From positions 62,001 through 126,000 of the forward strand of contig NZ_JQEI01000003.1 of the NCBI RefSeq assembly GCF_000743355.1: a stretch of 64,000 nucleotides of DNA. The letters run 5' to 3'. The DNA is from Serratia sp. Ag1. Its GTDB lineage: Bacteria > Pseudomonadota > Gammaproteobacteria > Enterobacterales > Enterobacteriaceae. How positions within the stretch are numbered: position 1 is the first letter of the stretch; every line of letters begins with the position of its first letter. The position numbers and the translations under genes were made by a program. The notes beneath the pieces were generated by a model, which had not been told where the DNA came from, did no database searches, and was given only the letters and a program-made list of their open reading frames with translations. Of the stretch, positions 9,856-19,808 are shown piece after piece.

Positions 9856-10752
9856 ATGTATTCAGGACTGCTGATTATTCTGTTACCGCTGATCGCCGGT
9901 TATCTCATTCCCTTGCGCAGCAAACCCCTGATTCAGACTATTAACCGTCTGTTAAGCTGGATGGTATACGTCATTCTGTTCTTTATGGGCATCAGTCTGG
10001 CCTTTCTGGAGAATCTCAGCAGCAATCTGGTGCTGATACTCCAATATACTTTGGTGTTTTTCCTGTGCATCTTCTGCGCCAACCTACTGATGTTGTTTGT
10101 GCTGGAACGCCGTCGGCCATGGAAAAACACCTACAAACAGGAAAAACCGCCTTCGCGCCTGCATATGGCGTTGGAATCCCTGAAACTGTGCGGGGTGGTG
10201 CTGGGTGGTTTTGTTCTGGGCCTGACGCAATGGCAGTGGCTACAATTTGCCAGCAAAGGTAGCGAATACGCCCTGCTTTTCCTGCTGTTACTGGTCGGTA
10301 TTCAGTTACGCAACAGCGGCATGACGCTGCGCCAGATCGTGCTGAATCGCCGTGGCACTATCGTGGCGTGCGTTGTTGCCGTCAGCGCCCTGGCAGGCGG
10401 TGCGCTGGCAGCACAATTGCTGGGGCTACCGCTAAAAACCGGGCTGGCGATGGCTTCCGGCTTTGGCTGGTATTCACTTTCCGGGATCCTGATTACCGAT
10501 GCTTACGGCCCAGTATTGGGTAGTGCGGCATTTTTCAACGATCTGGCACGTGAACTGGTGGCCATTATGCTGATCCCTACGCTGGTGCGCCGCAGTCGTT
10601 CTTCGGCGCTGGGCCTGTGTGGAGCCACCTCGATGGACTTCACGTTGCCGGTTCTACAGCGCAGCGGCGGGTTGGACATGGTTCCCCCGGCGATCGTGCA
10701 TGGTTTCTTGTTGAGCCTGCTCGGGCCGGTCTTGATCGCACTGTTTTCCTGA
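9856..10752 (+). CDS. lysO: L-lysine exporter LysO
   Basis: 298-residue polytopic inner-membrane protein (formerly YbjE, DUF340) that exports L-lysine and the toxic analogue thialysine. Eight or so hydrophobic segments are visible, with the conserved motifs GFGWYSLSGIL and GLCGATSMDFTLPVLQR. The reading frame stays open upstream to 9706, but the ATG at 9856 gives the family N-terminus (M-SGLLIILLPLIAGYLIPLR) and is preferred. It is divergent from ybjD. In E. coli the gene is under ArgP control; I did not see a clear ArgP site. Confidence 0.93.
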   Translation: MYSGLLIILLPLIAGYLIPLRSKPLIQTINRLLSWMVYVILFFMGISLAFLENLSSNLVLILQYTLVFFLCIFCANLLMLFVLERRRPWKNTYKQEKPPSRLHMALESLKLCGVVLGGFVLGLTQWQWLQFASKGSEYALLFLLLLVGIQLRNSGMTLRQIVLNRRGTIVACVVAVSALAGGALAAQLLGLPLKTGLAMASGFGWYSLSGILITDAYGPVLGSAAFFNDLARELVAIMLIPTLVRRSRSSALGLCGATSMDFTLPVLQRSGGLDMVPPAIVHGFLLSLLGPVLIALFS

Positions 10753-10759
10753 TCCTTTC

Positions 10760-10780
10760 GGCGCGGTCCACCGCGCCTTT
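10760..10780 (+). terminator. Terminator after lysO
   Basis: Perfect 7-base GC stem GGCGCGG/CCGCGCC with a TCCA loop, 8 bases after the lysO stop codon, followed by only three Ts; a short but plausible intrinsic terminator. Confidence 0.55.
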
Positions 10781-10817
10781 GCAAAAATTGCGTAATAATT
10801 CCCATCCGCACGCTAAC

Positions 10818-10831
10818 TTGTCCTACATCAA
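10818..10831. promoter_or_regulatory. Possible FNR site upstream of hcp
   Basis: TTGTC-CTAC-ATCAA matches 8 of 10 positions of the FNR consensus TTGAT-N4-ATCAA. hcp-hcr is FNR-activated and NsrR-repressed in E. coli, so the site is biologically sensible. Its position relative to a start site is not established from sequence, and no good NsrR palindrome was recognised. Confidence 0.35.
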
Positions 10832-10931
10832 ACTTAGGTAAAGTTGTACAAAAAAAGCTTTTTTAAGCCTGCACTGCCGATCTATTCTCAAAACAGGCAT
10901 TGGCAATGCAACTTTAAAAAAGGAAGCGATT

Positions 10932-12581
10932 ATGTTCTGTGTGCAATGTGAACAAACTATCCGGACACCGGCAGGTAACGGCTGCTCTTATGCCCAAGGA
11001 ATGTGTGGCAAAACGGCAGAAACCTCCGACCTGCAAGATCTGTTGGTCGCCGCGCTGCAGGGTCTCTCCGCCTGGGCCTTACAGGCTCGTGCGTTGGGCA
11101 TTGTCGATCACGATGTCGACAACTTCTCCCCACGCGCTTTCTTCTCAACGCTGACCAACGTGAATTTCGATTCCGACCGCATTATCAGCTACACGCGTGA
11201 AACCATTTCTCTGCGCGAATCACTGGCCGCGCGCTGCCGTCTGCTGGATGCCAGCGTGCGTGTCGATCATCCACTGGCCGCCTTGCAACTGGCGGGCAAC
11301 GATATGCCAGCGTTACTGCAGCAGGCGGCACAGTTCGCTCTCAATACCGATAAAGCCGAGGTGGGTGACGACATTCACGGCCTGCGCATGTTATGCCTGT
11401 ATGGCCTGAAAGGGGCCGCCGCCTATATGGAGCATGCCCATGTGCTGGGGCAGTTCGACAACCAGATCTACGCCAATTATCACGCCTTGATGGCCTGGCT
11501 TGGTACTGCGCCACGCGATGTTGATACCTTGCTGAACAATGCCATGGGCATCGGCAAAATGAACTTCAACGTGATGGCATTGCTCGATCGCGGCGAAACC
11601 CTGGCCTATGGCGATCCTCAGCCTTCTTCCGTCAACGTGCGCCCGGTGGCAGGTAAAGCCATCCTGATTTCTGGCCACGATCTGGAAGACCTGCGCCTGC
11701 TGCTGGAACAGACCGCAGGCAGCGGTATCAATGTTTATACCCACGGCGAAATGCTGCCAGCACACGCTTACCCAGAACTGAAGAAATTCCCCCATCTGGT
11801 GGGTAACTACGGCAGTGGCTGGCAGAATCAGCAGACCGAATTCGCCAAATTCCCGGGCCCGATTGTGATGACCTCCAACTGTATTATCGACCCGAACGTC
11901 GGTAACTATGGCGATCGTATCTGGACACGCAGTATGGTGGGCTGGCCGGGCGTTAAACACCTGGAAGGGAACGATTTCAGCGCGGTGATCGAGCAGGCAC
12001 AACAGCTCAACGGCTTCCCATACAACGAGCTTGAGCACCTGATCACCATCGGCTTTGGCCGCCAGGTGTTGTTGAACGCGGCTGATACGGTGATCGATCT
12101 GGTGACTCAGAAAAAACTGCGCCACGTCTTCCTGGTTGGCGGCTGTGACGGTAGCCGTGAAGATCGCAGCTACTTCACCGATTTCGCCCGCAGCGTACCG
12201 CAAGATTGCCTGATCATGACGCTGGGGTGCGGCAAGTACCGTTTCAACAAGCTGGACTTCGGCACGCTGGAAGGTCTGCCCCGCTTGCTGGATGTCGGCC
12301 AGTGCAACGATGCCTATTCAGCCGTGATGCTGGCGGTGAAACTTTCCGAGAAACTCGGCTGCACGGTGAACGATCTGCCACTCAGCCTGGTGCTGTCCTG
12401 GTTCGAGCAGAAAGCGATCGTCATCCTGCTGACGCTGCTGTCATTGGGGGTGAAGAATATCGTTACCGGCCCAAGCGCACCAGCGTTCCTGAGCGATAAC
12501 CTGCTGGCGGTGCTGAATGACAAATTCGGCCTGCGCCCAATCACCACCGTAGAGCAGGACATGCAAACACTGCTTGGCTAA
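10932..12581 (+). CDS. hcp: Hydroxylamine reductase / hybrid cluster protein Hcp
   Basis: 549-residue class II hybrid-cluster protein, a high-affinity nitric oxide reductase that also reduces hydroxylamine and acts in anaerobic nitrosative stress. The N-terminal cluster ligands are C3, C6, C18 and C25. Ligands of the hybrid cluster are visible later: SGHDLED (His), [13 protein letters not shown] (Glu), [30 protein letters not shown] and [10 protein letters not shown] (Cys). An AAGGAAG ribosome-binding site precedes the ATG. It is followed by its reductase gene hcr. Confidence 0.97.
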   Translation: MFCVQCEQTIRTPAGNGCSYAQGMCGKTAETSDLQDLLVAALQGLSAWALQARALGIVDHDVDNFSPRAFFSTLTNVNFDSDRIISYTRETISLRESLAARCRLLDASVRVDHPLAALQLAGNDMPALLQQAAQFALNTDKAEVGDDIHGLRMLCLYGLKGAAAYMEHAHVLGQFDNQIYANYHALMAWLGTAPRDVDTLLNNAMGIGKMNFNVMALLDRGETLAYGDPQPSSVNVRPVAGKAILISGHDLEDLRLLLEQTAGSGINVYTHGEMLPAHAYPELKKFPHLVGNYGSGWQNQQTEFAKFPGPIVMTSNCIIDPNVGNYGDRIWTRSMVGWPGVKHLEGNDFSAVIEQAQQLNGFPYNELEHLITIGFGRQVLLNAADTVIDLVTQKKLRHVFLVGGCDGSREDRSYFTDFARSVPQDCLIMTLGCGKYRFNKLDFGTLEGLPRLLDVGQCNDAYSAVMLAVKLSEKLGCTVNDLPLSLVLSWFEQKAIVILLTLLSLGVKNIVTGPSAPAFLSDNLLAVLNDKFGLRPITTVEQDMQTLLG

Positions 12582-12591
12582 GGCCATTTTC

Positions 12592-12619
12592 CGGGGCTGC
12601 GATGGCGGCCCCGTTTTTT
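12592..12619 (+). terminator. Intra-operon terminator between hcp and hcr
   Basis: CGGGGC/GCCCCG stem followed by six Ts, located right after hcp and just before the hcr ribosome-binding site. It probably reduces hcr expression relative to hcp instead of separating them, because no room for a separate hcr promoter is evident. Confidence 0.6.
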
Positions 12620-12635
12620 ATTTTTGAGGTGCTTG

Positions 12636-13640
12636 ATGACCCCACCCAGCCCACTTTGCCCGAACCCGATGAAGGTGCACTCCATCCAGCAGGAAACCAC
12701 CGACGTCTGGACGCTGAACCTGATTACCCCTGATGTTTATTTTTATCAACCGGGTCAGTTTGCGCTGGTCAGCATTCGTAACAGTGAAGAAACGCTGCGC
12801 GCCTATACCCTTTCCTCTTCGCCCGGCTTAAGCCGCTTTATCAGCCTCAGCGTGCGCCGCCTGCCCGAAGGCACCGGTTCGCGCTGGCTGACGCAAGAAG
12901 TCAAACCCGGCGATGTGCTGTGGTTATCTGACGCTCAGGGGGATTTCAGTTGCATCCAGCACCCCAGCGATCGTTATCTGATGCTGGCTGCCGGTTGTGG
13001 CGTTACGCCGATCATGTCGATGTGCCGCTGGCTGGTGGCGAATAAGCCACAGTGCGATATTCGCGTTATCTATAACGTGCGTACTCTGGCAGACGTGATT
13101 TTTGCCGATGAATGGCAAGAGCTGTGTACCGCCCACCCACAACTGCAGTTGACGCTGATCGCCAAACAGACTGCGCATTCTGGCTTGCTGAATGGTCGCC
13201 TCAGCGCAACGCTCCTGCAGCAGGTAGCACCGGATATTACGGAACGTATCGTGATGGCCTGTGGTTCTGAGCTTTATATGCGACAGGTGGAACAACTCTG
13301 TGAGCAGCTTGATGTCCCGGCTGCGCACTTCCACAAAGAACAGTTCCATACCTCTGCGGATCAGCTCAGCGAACAAGACGAGCCACTGACGCTGCGGATC
13401 GGCCAGCCGCTGCGTGAATTCCGCGTTCCGGTCGGCAGTACGCTACTCGCAGCGTTAGAAGCCCATAAACTGCCGGTCAATGCCGCTTGTCGTGCTGGCG
13501 TGTGTGGGTCCTGTAAAACCCGAATTGTAGATGGCAACTACACCACCACCAGCACCATGACGCTGAGCCCGGCAGAGATCGCACAAGGTTATGTCTTGGC
13601 CTGCAGTTGCCAGCTACAGGGTGATGTAACGCTCGGCTGA
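12636..13640 (+). CDS. hcr: NADH oxidoreductase Hcr
   Basis: 334-residue iron-sulfur flavoenzyme that passes electrons from NADH to Hcp. Domains in order: FAD-binding (LRAYTLSSSPG), NAD-binding (AAGCGVTPIMSM), and a C-terminal plant-type 2Fe-2S ferredoxin domain with CRAGVCGSC and CSC as cluster ligands. The ATG at 12636 is preferred over the upstream TTG at 12624 because GAGGT lies five bases before it. In E. coli poxB follows hcr; here poxB is absent and ltaE comes next. Confidence 0.95.
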   Translation: MTPPSPLCPNPMKVHSIQQETTDVWTLNLITPDVYFYQPGQFALVSIRNSEETLRAYTLSSSPGLSRFISLSVRRLPEGTGSRWLTQEVKPGDVLWLSDAQGDFSCIQHPSDRYLMLAAGCGVTPIMSMCRWLVANKPQCDIRVIYNVRTLADVIFADEWQELCTAHPQLQLTLIAKQTAHSGLLNGRLSATLLQQVAPDITERIVMACGSELYMRQVEQLCEQLDVPAAHFHKEQFHTSADQLSEQDEPLTLRIGQPLREFRVPVGSTLLAALEAHKLPVNAACRAGVCGSCKTRIVDGNYTTTSTMTLSPAEIAQGYVLACSCQLQGDVTLG

Positions 13641-13656
13641 TCGAACCTCGTTAACA

Positions 13657-13688
13657 GCAGAAATTGCACGCTGCATTTTCTGCTTTTT
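13657..13688 (+). terminator. Terminator of the hcp-hcr operon
   Basis: Stem GCAGAAA/TTTCTGC with a 13-base loop followed by TTTTT, 17 bases after the hcr stop codon. Confidence 0.7.
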
Positions 13689-13746
13689 CAGCGCCGCAAT
13701 CCGGTTATGATGGGAGCCATTTCTCTGATTGACGATAAGGATTCGT

Positions 13747-14763
13747 ATGCTCATAGATTTACGCAGTGATACCGTTACACAGCCTAGCGCGGCCATGCGC
13801 AGCGTCATGGCTAATGCCGACGTCGGCGACGATGTGTATGGTGACGATCCAACGGTAAACGCACTGCAAGCAGAAGCCGTCAGGCTCTCCGGCAAAGAGG
13901 CGGCGCTGTTTCTGCCTTCCGGTACTCAAGCCAATCTGGTAGCCCTGTTAAGCCACTGCCAGCGCGGCGAGGAATATATCGTTGGCCAGCAGGCACACAA
14001 CTACAAATATGAAGCCGGTGGTGCCGCCGTGCTGGGCAGCATCCAGCCGCAACCAATCGAGGCTAATCCCGATGGCACTCTGCCGTTGGACAAAGTCGCA
14101 GCGGCGATCAAACCCGACGATATTCATTTCGCCAAAACCCGTCTGCTGAGCCTGGAAAACACCATCAGTGGCCGCGTGTTACCACTTGATTATCTGCAAC
14201 AGGCCTGGCAATTCACCCGCGAGCACCACCTGGCACTGCACATTGATGGCGCGCGTATTTTTAACGCTGCCGTAGCGCTCAACGTTCCGTTGAAAACCAT
14301 CGTGCAATACTGCGATACCTTTACTATCTGCCTGTCGAAAGGGCTGGGAGCGCCTGTGGGCTCGCTGCTGTGCGGCAGCGAAGCGTTTATCCAGCGTGCT
14401 AACCGCTGGCGCAAAATGACCGGCGGCGGGATGCGTCAGGCCGGTATTCTGGCAGCGGCGGGCCTGTATGCGCTCGAACATAACGTGGATCGCTTGCAAG
14501 AGGATCACGACAACGCTCAATGGCTGGAACAGCAATTGCGCCATATCGGTGTAGACATCGCGGAGCCAGGCGCGCAGACCAACGTGCTGTATCTGCGCCA
14601 ATCTCCCGAGATGGCCGCCAAACTCGGCTCATGGATGCGTGAAAATGGCGTGCTGATCAGCTCAGGGCCGCTGACGCGGATCCTGACCCACCTCAACGTC
14701 AGCCGTCAGGATCTGCAGAAAGTGGTCGATTTGTGGCAACAATTCCTGCATCAGCATGCCTGA
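13747..14763 (+). CDS. ltaE: Low-specificity L-threonine aldolase
   Basis: 338-residue pyridoxal-phosphate enzyme that splits L-threonine and L-allo-threonine into glycine and acetaldehyde, a minor glycine source. Fold-type I features: DLRSDTVTQPS near the N-terminus, LPSGTQANL, the HIDGARIFNA aspartate, and the PLP lysine in TICLSKGLGAPVG (about residue 198). The ATG at 13747 follows AAGGA by six bases and gives the family N-terminus; an in-frame ATG at 13729 would add six residues and lacks a comparable site. Confidence 0.95.
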   Translation: MLIDLRSDTVTQPSAAMRSVMANADVGDDVYGDDPTVNALQAEAVRLSGKEAALFLPSGTQANLVALLSHCQRGEEYIVGQQAHNYKYEAGGAAVLGSIQPQPIEANPDGTLPLDKVAAAIKPDDIHFAKTRLLSLENTISGRVLPLDYLQQAWQFTREHHLALHIDGARIFNAAVALNVPLKTIVQYCDTFTICLSKGLGAPVGSLLCGSEAFIQRANRWRKMTGGGMRQAGILAAAGLYALEHNVDRLQEDHDNAQWLEQQLRHIGVDIAEPGAQTNVLYLRQSPEMAAKLGSWMRENGVLISSGPLTRILTHLNVSRQDLQKVVDLWQQFLHQHA

Positions 14764-14777
14764 TGCCGCTTAGTGCC

Positions 14778-14803
14778 TCTCCCCTGAGGCTTTTCAGGGG
14801 AGA
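14778..14803. terminator. Hairpin between ltaE and the DUF1294 gene
   Basis: Perfect 10-base stem TCTCCCCTGA/TCAGGGGAGA with a six-base loop between convergent genes. There is no T run on either strand, so its action as an intrinsic terminator is uncertain. Confidence 0.45.
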
Positions 14804-14817
14804 ACCTCAGCACAATG

Positions 14818-15165
14818 TCAGACCACCATTCGGCCATACAACCAGTAGCCAACACCCAGGATTACCAACAGGTTCAGTACCACGCTGAGCATGAAATAGG
14901 TTTTGAAAGGTTGCTTTTGCGTTTTATGCCGGAACAGCTGTTGGCCGAGGATCGCCCCGATCCAGCCCCCAATCAGCCCGAACAGTAAGAGCGTGATTTC
15001 CGGCACACGTGGCCACTTTTTGCAGGCAGCGAGCTTATCCCCACCATAAATCACCAGCGTCAGCAGGTTAACCAACAACAGCCAGAGCCAAAGAGGGGTT
15101 GCAAGGTACAGGCAAGCCACGGAGAGCAGCGCCAGGAAGAAATAACATAACCAATTGATCTTCAT
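14818..15165 (-). CDS. DUF1294 family small membrane protein
   Basis: A 115-residue predicted inner-membrane protein with about four hydrophobic helices and the DUF1294 signature: YGGDKLAACKKWPRVPE followed by LLLFGLIGGWIGAILGQQLFRHKTQKQPF. The function of this family is unknown; some members are fused to a cold-shock domain, which is lacking here. The start at 15165 (MKINWLCYFF) is chosen because the open frame upstream to 15255 is not hydrophobic or domain-like, but no strong ribosome-binding site distinguishes the two. E. coli has no gene here. Confidence 0.75.
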   Translation of the reverse strand: MKINWLCYFFLALLSVACLYLATPLWLWLLLVNLLTLVIYGGDKLAACKKWPRVPEITLLLFGLIGGWIGAILGQQLFRHKTQKQPFKTYFMLSVVLNLLVILGVGYWLYGRMVV

Positions 15166-15318
15166 AAAGTTCAAGTATTCATCGTAAAGTACGTTGCGTA
15201 TAGTGAACCGACGCCAGATCAAATGCAACGCTGAATATCCACACAAAAAATGCATTTAATCCACGAATTTGGCATCCTGTCACTCCGCTTACTTCAACGA
15301 TAACAATACAAGGCAGTA

Positions 15319-16767
15319 TTGATGATACCCCAACGCATTCTGGTTCTCGGAGCCAGCGGCTATATCGGCCAGCATCTTATCCCTCGCCTGGTGGAACAGG
15401 GGCACGAGATCACCGCCGCAGCACGCCGTATAGAATGGCTGGAAGAACAAAACTGGCCACACGTCAATTGCCGCTACGTCGACATCTATCGCACAGAAAC
15501 GCTGGCCGCCGCCTTATGGCAGATTGATACCGTTTACTATCTGATTCATGGGATGGGGGACGGTGATGGCTTTATAGAAAAAGAACGCCAAGGGGCTGAG
15601 AATCTGCGCAATGCCCTGCGCGGTTCCAAGGTCAAGCAGGTGATATTTCTCGGTGCCTTGCAGCCAGAAGGCGAAAGTTCACCGCATCTGATAGCACGCA
15701 AGCTGACGGGCGAAATTCTGCGCCAAAGTGGCATCCCAGTAACCGAACTGCGTGCCAGTATTGTCGTCGGCCCAGGCTCCGCCGCATTCGAAGTGATGCG
15801 CGATATGGTCTACAATCTGCCGATCCTCACGCCTCCGCGTTGGGTGCGCTCCAAATCATCGCCGGTTGCCCTGGAAAACCTGCTGGTTTATATGACCGAG
15901 CTGCTGCAACACCCAGCACAAGAAAACCGAATTTTTGATGTCGCCGGGCCGGAATACATCAGCTATCAAACGCTGTTCGAGCGCTTTATCGCCATCAGCG
16001 GCAAGAAACGCTGGCTGATTCCGATCCCGCTGCCAACACGCTTCATTTCGGTGTGGTTTATCAGCATGATTACCTCTGTTCCCACCTCGATCGCCAGTGC
16101 GCTGATCCAGGGGCTGAATCACGATCTCCCCGCCGATGGCCAACCGCTGCAAGCCTTGATTCCACAAAGGCTACAAACCTTTGATGAAGCGGTGAAAGAA
16201 ACGCTGCGCCACGAAGATGAAGTCATCGACTCTGCCGACTGGGGTTACGACCCGGAAGCACGCGCCCGCTGGCGGCCTGGCTACGGCTTTTACCCGAAAC
16301 AGGCCGGGTGTATGCTGGGAACGCAGGCCTCCAGTGACGCCTTGTGGCATGTAGTTCAACAACTGGGGGGCAAGGAAGGTTACTTCTATGCCAACATCCT
16401 GTGGCAAATTCGCGCCCGCATGGATGATATGGCAGGCAATGGTATCGTTTATGGCCGCCCCGCGCGGGAAACGTTGCAAGTCGGCGATCTGGTTGACGGC
16501 TGGAAGGTGATCACTATGAAGCCGCTGCGCCAGTTAGCCTTGATGTTCGGTATGAAAGCCCCAGGCCTCGGCAGACTGACATTCAGCATTAAAGATCTTG
16601 GCGATCGTCGCCAGCTCGATGTGCGCGCCTGGTGGCACCCTGCTGGTTTTAGCGGGCTGCTGTACTGGTTTGTGATGATGCCTGCACATCTGTTTATTTT
16701 CCGTGGCATGGCCAAACGCATCGCCAAACTGGCCGAAGAGTACGATCACCTGCGCCCTTACAAATAG
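15319..16767 (+). CDS. ybjT: NAD(P)-binding SDR-like protein YbjT
   Basis: 482-residue protein. N-terminal Rossmann fold of the extended/atypical SDR type ([13 protein letters not shown] at 9-21), and a C-terminal DUF2867 domain (about 320-480) ending in a hydrophobic stretch ([25 protein letters not shown]) that may attach it to the membrane. Similar length and layout to E. coli YbjT (476), whose substrate is unknown. The second Met (15322) is an equally possible start. It follows ltaE and precedes ybjS, as in E. coli. Confidence 0.92.
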   Translation: MMIPQRILVLGASGYIGQHLIPRLVEQGHEITAAARRIEWLEEQNWPHVNCRYVDIYRTETLAAALWQIDTVYYLIHGMGDGDGFIEKERQGAENLRNALRGSKVKQVIFLGALQPEGESSPHLIARKLTGEILRQSGIPVTELRASIVVGPGSAAFEVMRDMVYNLPILTPPRWVRSKSSPVALENLLVYMTELLQHPAQENRIFDVAGPEYISYQTLFERFIAISGKKRWLIPIPLPTRFISVWFISMITSVPTSIASALIQGLNHDLPADGQPLQALIPQRLQTFDEAVKETLRHEDEVIDSADWGYDPEARARWRPGYGFYPKQAGCMLGTQASSDALWHVVQQLGGKEGYFYANILWQIRARMDDMAGNGIVYGRPARETLQVGDLVDGWKVITMKPLRQLALMFGMKAPGLGRLTFSIKDLGDRRQLDVRAWWHPAGFSGLLYWFVMMPAHLFIFRGMAKRIAKLAEEYDHLRPYK

Positions 16768-16832
16768 GGCGGCGGCTATTTACCGATCAACCACACAGTT
16801 TGCGGCAGTGGTTGAGTGCTCTCTGATTGCAT

Positions 16833-16870
16833 AGCGCCATGATTCACGGAAGAATGGCGCCTTATTTTTG
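16833..16870 (+). terminator. Terminator between ybjT and ybjS
   Basis: GCGCCAT/ATGGCGC stem with a 13-base loop followed by a T-rich tail (CTTATTTTTG), 66 bases after ybjT. Confidence 0.6.
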
Positions 16871-16889
16871 GTGAGAACTCGAGTTCGCT

Positions 16890-17900
16890 ATGAAGGTATT
16901 GGTCACCGGTGCAACCAGTGGTTTAGGCCGTAACGCCGTTGAATATCTCCGCCGTCAAGGCATCAAAGTCCGGGCCACAGGTCGCAACCAGGCGATAGGC
17001 AGCCTGTTGGAAAAACTGGGCGTCGAATTCATTCATGCCGATCTCACCAACCTCGTTTCCTCGCAGGCCAAAGCCATGCTGGCAGACGTAGACGTGTTAT
17101 GGCACTGCTCCAGCTTTACCTCCCCGTGGGGCACGGAAAAGGCGTTTGAACTGGCCAACGTGCGTGCCACACGCCGTTTGGGGGAATGGGCTGCGGCCTA
17201 TGGCGTCGAGCAGTTCATCCATATCTCTTCACCAGCAATTTACTTTGATTATCGCCATCATCGCAATGTGGGCGAAGACTTCCGTCCGCTGCGCTTCGCC
17301 AATGAGTTTGCCCGCAGTAAGGCTGCGGGTGAACAGGTGATCCAGCAACTGGCGTTATCCAACCCGCAAACCCACTTTACTATTCTGCGCCCGCACGGGC
17401 TGTTTGGCCCACACGACAAAGTGATGCTGCCACGCCTGCTGCAGATGATGAAGTACTACGGTAGCCTGCTGCTGCCGCGTGGGGGCAATGCGCTGGTGGA
17501 CATGACTTATCTGGAAAACGCCGCTCACGCCATGTGGCTGGCAACGCAACGGCAGGATACGCCGTCGGGCCGCGCCTACAACATCACCAACCAGCAGGTG
17601 TGCCCGTTACGCGAGGTGGTACAACAGTTGATCGACGAATTGGGGATAAAGTGCCGCATCCGCTCGGTGCCTTATCCGATGCTGGATGTGCTTGCTCGCG
17701 GCATGGAAAAGTTGAACAACAAAAGCGAAAAAGAGCCCGTACTGACTCACTATGGCGTAGCCAAACTCAACTTTGACCTGACGCTGGATACCTCCAGAGC
17801 ACAGCAGGAATTAGGCTACCAGCCGCTGATTTCGCTGGAAGAAGGTATCAGCCGCACGGCTCGCTGGCTGAAAGATCACGGCAAGCTGCACGGTTTGTAA
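16890..17900 (+). CDS. ybjS: NAD-dependent epimerase/dehydratase YbjS
   Basis: 336-residue extended SDR protein, nearly the E. coli length. The Rossmann motif [12 protein letters not shown] begins at residue 5; the active-site tyrosine-lysine pair of classical SDRs is replaced by the family's own pattern ([14 protein letters not shown] ... [12 protein letters not shown]). Related to 3-beta-hydroxysteroid dehydrogenase-like and cholesterol dehydrogenase-like families, but its substrate is unknown. Its stop codon abuts the stop codon of amiD on the other strand with no bases between. Confidence 0.92.
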   Translation: MKVLVTGATSGLGRNAVEYLRRQGIKVRATGRNQAIGSLLEKLGVEFIHADLTNLVSSQAKAMLADVDVLWHCSSFTSPWGTEKAFELANVRATRRLGEWAAAYGVEQFIHISSPAIYFDYRHHRNVGEDFRPLRFANEFARSKAAGEQVIQQLALSNPQTHFTILRPHGLFGPHDKVMLPRLLQMMKYYGSLLLPRGGNALVDMTYLENAAHAMWLATQRQDTPSGRAYNITNQQVCPLREVVQQLIDELGIKCRIRSVPYPMLDVLARGMEKLNNKSEKEPVLTHYGVAKLNFDLTLDTSRAQQELGYQPLISLEEGISRTARWLKDHGKLHGL

Positions 17901-18743
17901 TCAGGGTGTCGCACCGTATTTACTCAGCAGTGCATCAATAATCGCTTCACTCTCGGCATCCGATTCACCGCGAAAATCGCTGGGCCGGAAATGCATCTGA
18001 AATGCTGCCAGCAAATTACGCTGTTGCTTGGCATCCCACTGCGGATCGACGGCATAACCATAACGTGCCAGCTTTTCCAGCATCGTAGCCATCGGCACTG
18101 ATGCCTGTTTATCACGCCCCGCCAGATAACGTTCTACCTCCGGTTGCTCCGGCCAGGCGCCAATACCCGCCTGCGCCAACTGTTGCCAAGGGAATAACGG
18201 CCCAGGATCCTGTTTACGCTGCGGGGCAATATCGCTGTGGCCTACCACATCCGTCGGTTTTATAGCATAACGCTGCACAATATCGCCGCTGAGGTGAATC
18301 AGCAGCTCAATTTGCTCGCGGCTGTAGGGCTGCCACTGTTTGCCCAGCAAAGTATGGCGGAAACCAGGGTTGACGATCTCAATCCCCAGCGAAGTGTCAT
18401 TCAAGTTGGTACGCCCGCGCCAACTGCTGGCACCGGCATGCCAGGCCCGCATCTCTTCGGGGACCAATTGAAAGGCGACGGGTTTGCCGCACCGCAGTGA
18501 AGGATGCTCAGGCAGCAGATAATGAGCGCTGACGTGCTCATCGGTCAGCGTTTTCAATGAGGAATGGAAATCCTCGGCGGTGTAATGCATGACCAGAAAA
18601 CGGATGCGCTGATCGGCTCCCTGCGCCTGATGCTGCGTTTCCACCTGATAACTGCCGCGATCCACCACGGTGCTGTGCCGTGAGTTTTGGCAACCTACCA
18701 GTAGCATTAACGTTATGGCAATGATCCCTAACCTGATGTTCAT
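17901..18743 (-). CDS. amiD: N-acetylmuramoyl-L-alanine amidase AmiD (lipoprotein)
   Basis: 280-residue outer-membrane lipoprotein amidase that cleaves the amide bond between MurNAc or anhydro-MurNAc and the stem peptide. It has a lipoprotein signal peptide with lipobox LLVGC (Cys at 18), an amidase_2 zinc domain (VMHYTAEDF, GIEIVNPG, VGHSDIAPQRKQDPG), and a C-terminal PG_binding_1-like domain. The ATG at 18743, seven codons inside the longest frame, is chosen because it gives a clean signal peptide and an AGGAAAA stretch lies upstream; the outer start would be GTG. E. coli AmiD is 276 residues. Confidence 0.94.
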   Translation of the reverse strand: MNIRLGIIAITLMLLVGCQNSRHSTVVDRGSYQVETQHQAQGADQRIRFLVMHYTAEDFHSSLKTLTDEHVSAHYLLPEHPSLRCGKPVAFQLVPEEMRAWHAGASSWRGRTNLNDTSLGIEIVNPGFRHTLLGKQWQPYSREQIELLIHLSGDIVQRYAIKPTDVVGHSDIAPQRKQDPGPLFPWQQLAQAGIGAWPEQPEVERYLAGRDKQASVPMATMLEKLARYGYAVDPQWDAKQQRNLLAAFQMHFRPSDFRGESDAESEAIIDALLSKYGATP

Positions 18744-18961
18744 CTGCCTATTTTCCTGTTTCACTCAAACGCTTCCTGAGCAAGGATACCACCTCAGCCA
18801 CCGCACGCTATACGCGGGTTGTCCAATGCCTGCATTGACTATGCACAAATTCTCAGCAACTTAAAAAAATTCGCTATCAATATCACACAGTACGCGACAA
18901 ATCCGCCATTCGTGCGCCAGTATCGGTATCTTGTGCTATTGTTTCATCATTATGACGCACA

Positions 18962-19000
18962 GTAATAAATTTTAACTCACAAAGATTGCATAAGTATTCT
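18962..19000. promoter_or_regulatory. ArgR boxes upstream of artP
   Basis: ATTGCATAAGTATTCT at 18985-19000 fits the ARG box (TGAAT-W4-ATTCA type). A weaker AT-rich half-match (around TAATAAATTTTAAC) lies about one box upstream, as expected for paired ARG boxes. artPIQM is ArgR-repressed in E. coli. The remaining 18744-18961 stretch between amiD and this site carries no gene that I can support. Confidence 0.6.
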
Positions 19001-19046
19001 GTGGAAGTTAACATTCGCGACATCAATGTCTATTCAATTCCGGCGC

Positions 19047-19775
19047 ATGAGTATTCAACTTAAAGATATCAATTGCTTTTACGGCGCACATCAGGCGCTG
19101 TTCAACATCACACTGGATTGCCCAGCGGGGGAAACCCTAGTGCTGCTTGGCCCAAGCGGCGCAGGGAAAAGCTCATTGCTGCGGGTGCTGAACCTGCTCG
19201 AAATGCCACGTTCAGGCCACCTGCAGATCGCGGGCAATCAATTCGACTTCAAACAGACGCCGAGTGAAAAAGCCATCCGTGAGCTGCGCCAGAACGTCGG
19301 CATGGTGTTCCAGCAATATAATCTCTGGCCCCATCTGACGGTGGTGCAAAACCTGATCGAAGCCCCTTGCCGCGTGCTTGGTTTGACCAAGGCACAGGCA
19401 ATGGAGCGTGCCGATAAGCTGCTCAAGCGCCTGCGCCTGACCGACTTTGCCGATCGTTTTCCGCTGCATCTTTCCGGCGGCCAGCAGCAGCGCGTAGCGA
19501 TTGCCCGCGCGTTGATGATGGAACCCCAGGTGCTGTTGTTCGATGAACCCACCGCCGCGCTGGATCCAGAAATTACCGCCCAGATTGTCAGCATCATCCG
19601 CGAACTGGCCGGTACCGGCATCACTCAGGTGATCGTCACCCACGAAGTTGAAGTGGCACGTAAAACCGCCAGCCGTGTGGTGTATATGGAAAACGGCCAT
19701 GTCGTGGAACAGGGCGATGCCAGCCACTTTGCGCAGCCGCAAACCGCTGAATTTGCCAACTACTTATCACACTAA
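19047..19775 (+). CDS. artP: Arginine ABC transporter ATP-binding protein ArtP
   Basis: 242-residue ATPase (exact E. coli length) of the periplasmic-binding-protein arginine importer. Walker [11 protein letters not shown]-loop ([13 protein letters not shown]), signature [15 protein letters not shown] and Walker [13 protein letters not shown] are intact. The ATG at 19047 ([15 protein letters not shown]) matches the family; an in-frame ATG at 19026 would add seven residues that nearly repeat the start (MSIQFRR). Neither has a clear ribosome-binding site. First gene of artPIQM, behind ArgR boxes. Confidence 0.95.
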   Translation: MSIQLKDINCFYGAHQALFNITLDCPAGETLVLLGPSGAGKSSLLRVLNLLEMPRSGHLQIAGNQFDFKQTPSEKAIRELRQNVGMVFQQYNLWPHLTVVQNLIEAPCRVLGLTKAQAMERADKLLKRLRLTDFADRFPLHLSGGQQQRVAIARALMMEPQVLLFDEPTAALDPEITAQIVSIIRELAGTGITQVIVTHEVEVARKTASRVVYMENGHVVEQGDASHFAQPQTAEFANYLSH

Positions 19776-19808
19776 TAATTTGACTTGCTGTTTTTAGGGG
19801 AGTTTGCA

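Noticed and set aside
15166-15255. N-terminal extension of the DUF1294 protein
   Set aside because: Thirty extra residues with no hydrophobic pattern or family similarity; the internal ATG gives a compact membrane protein.
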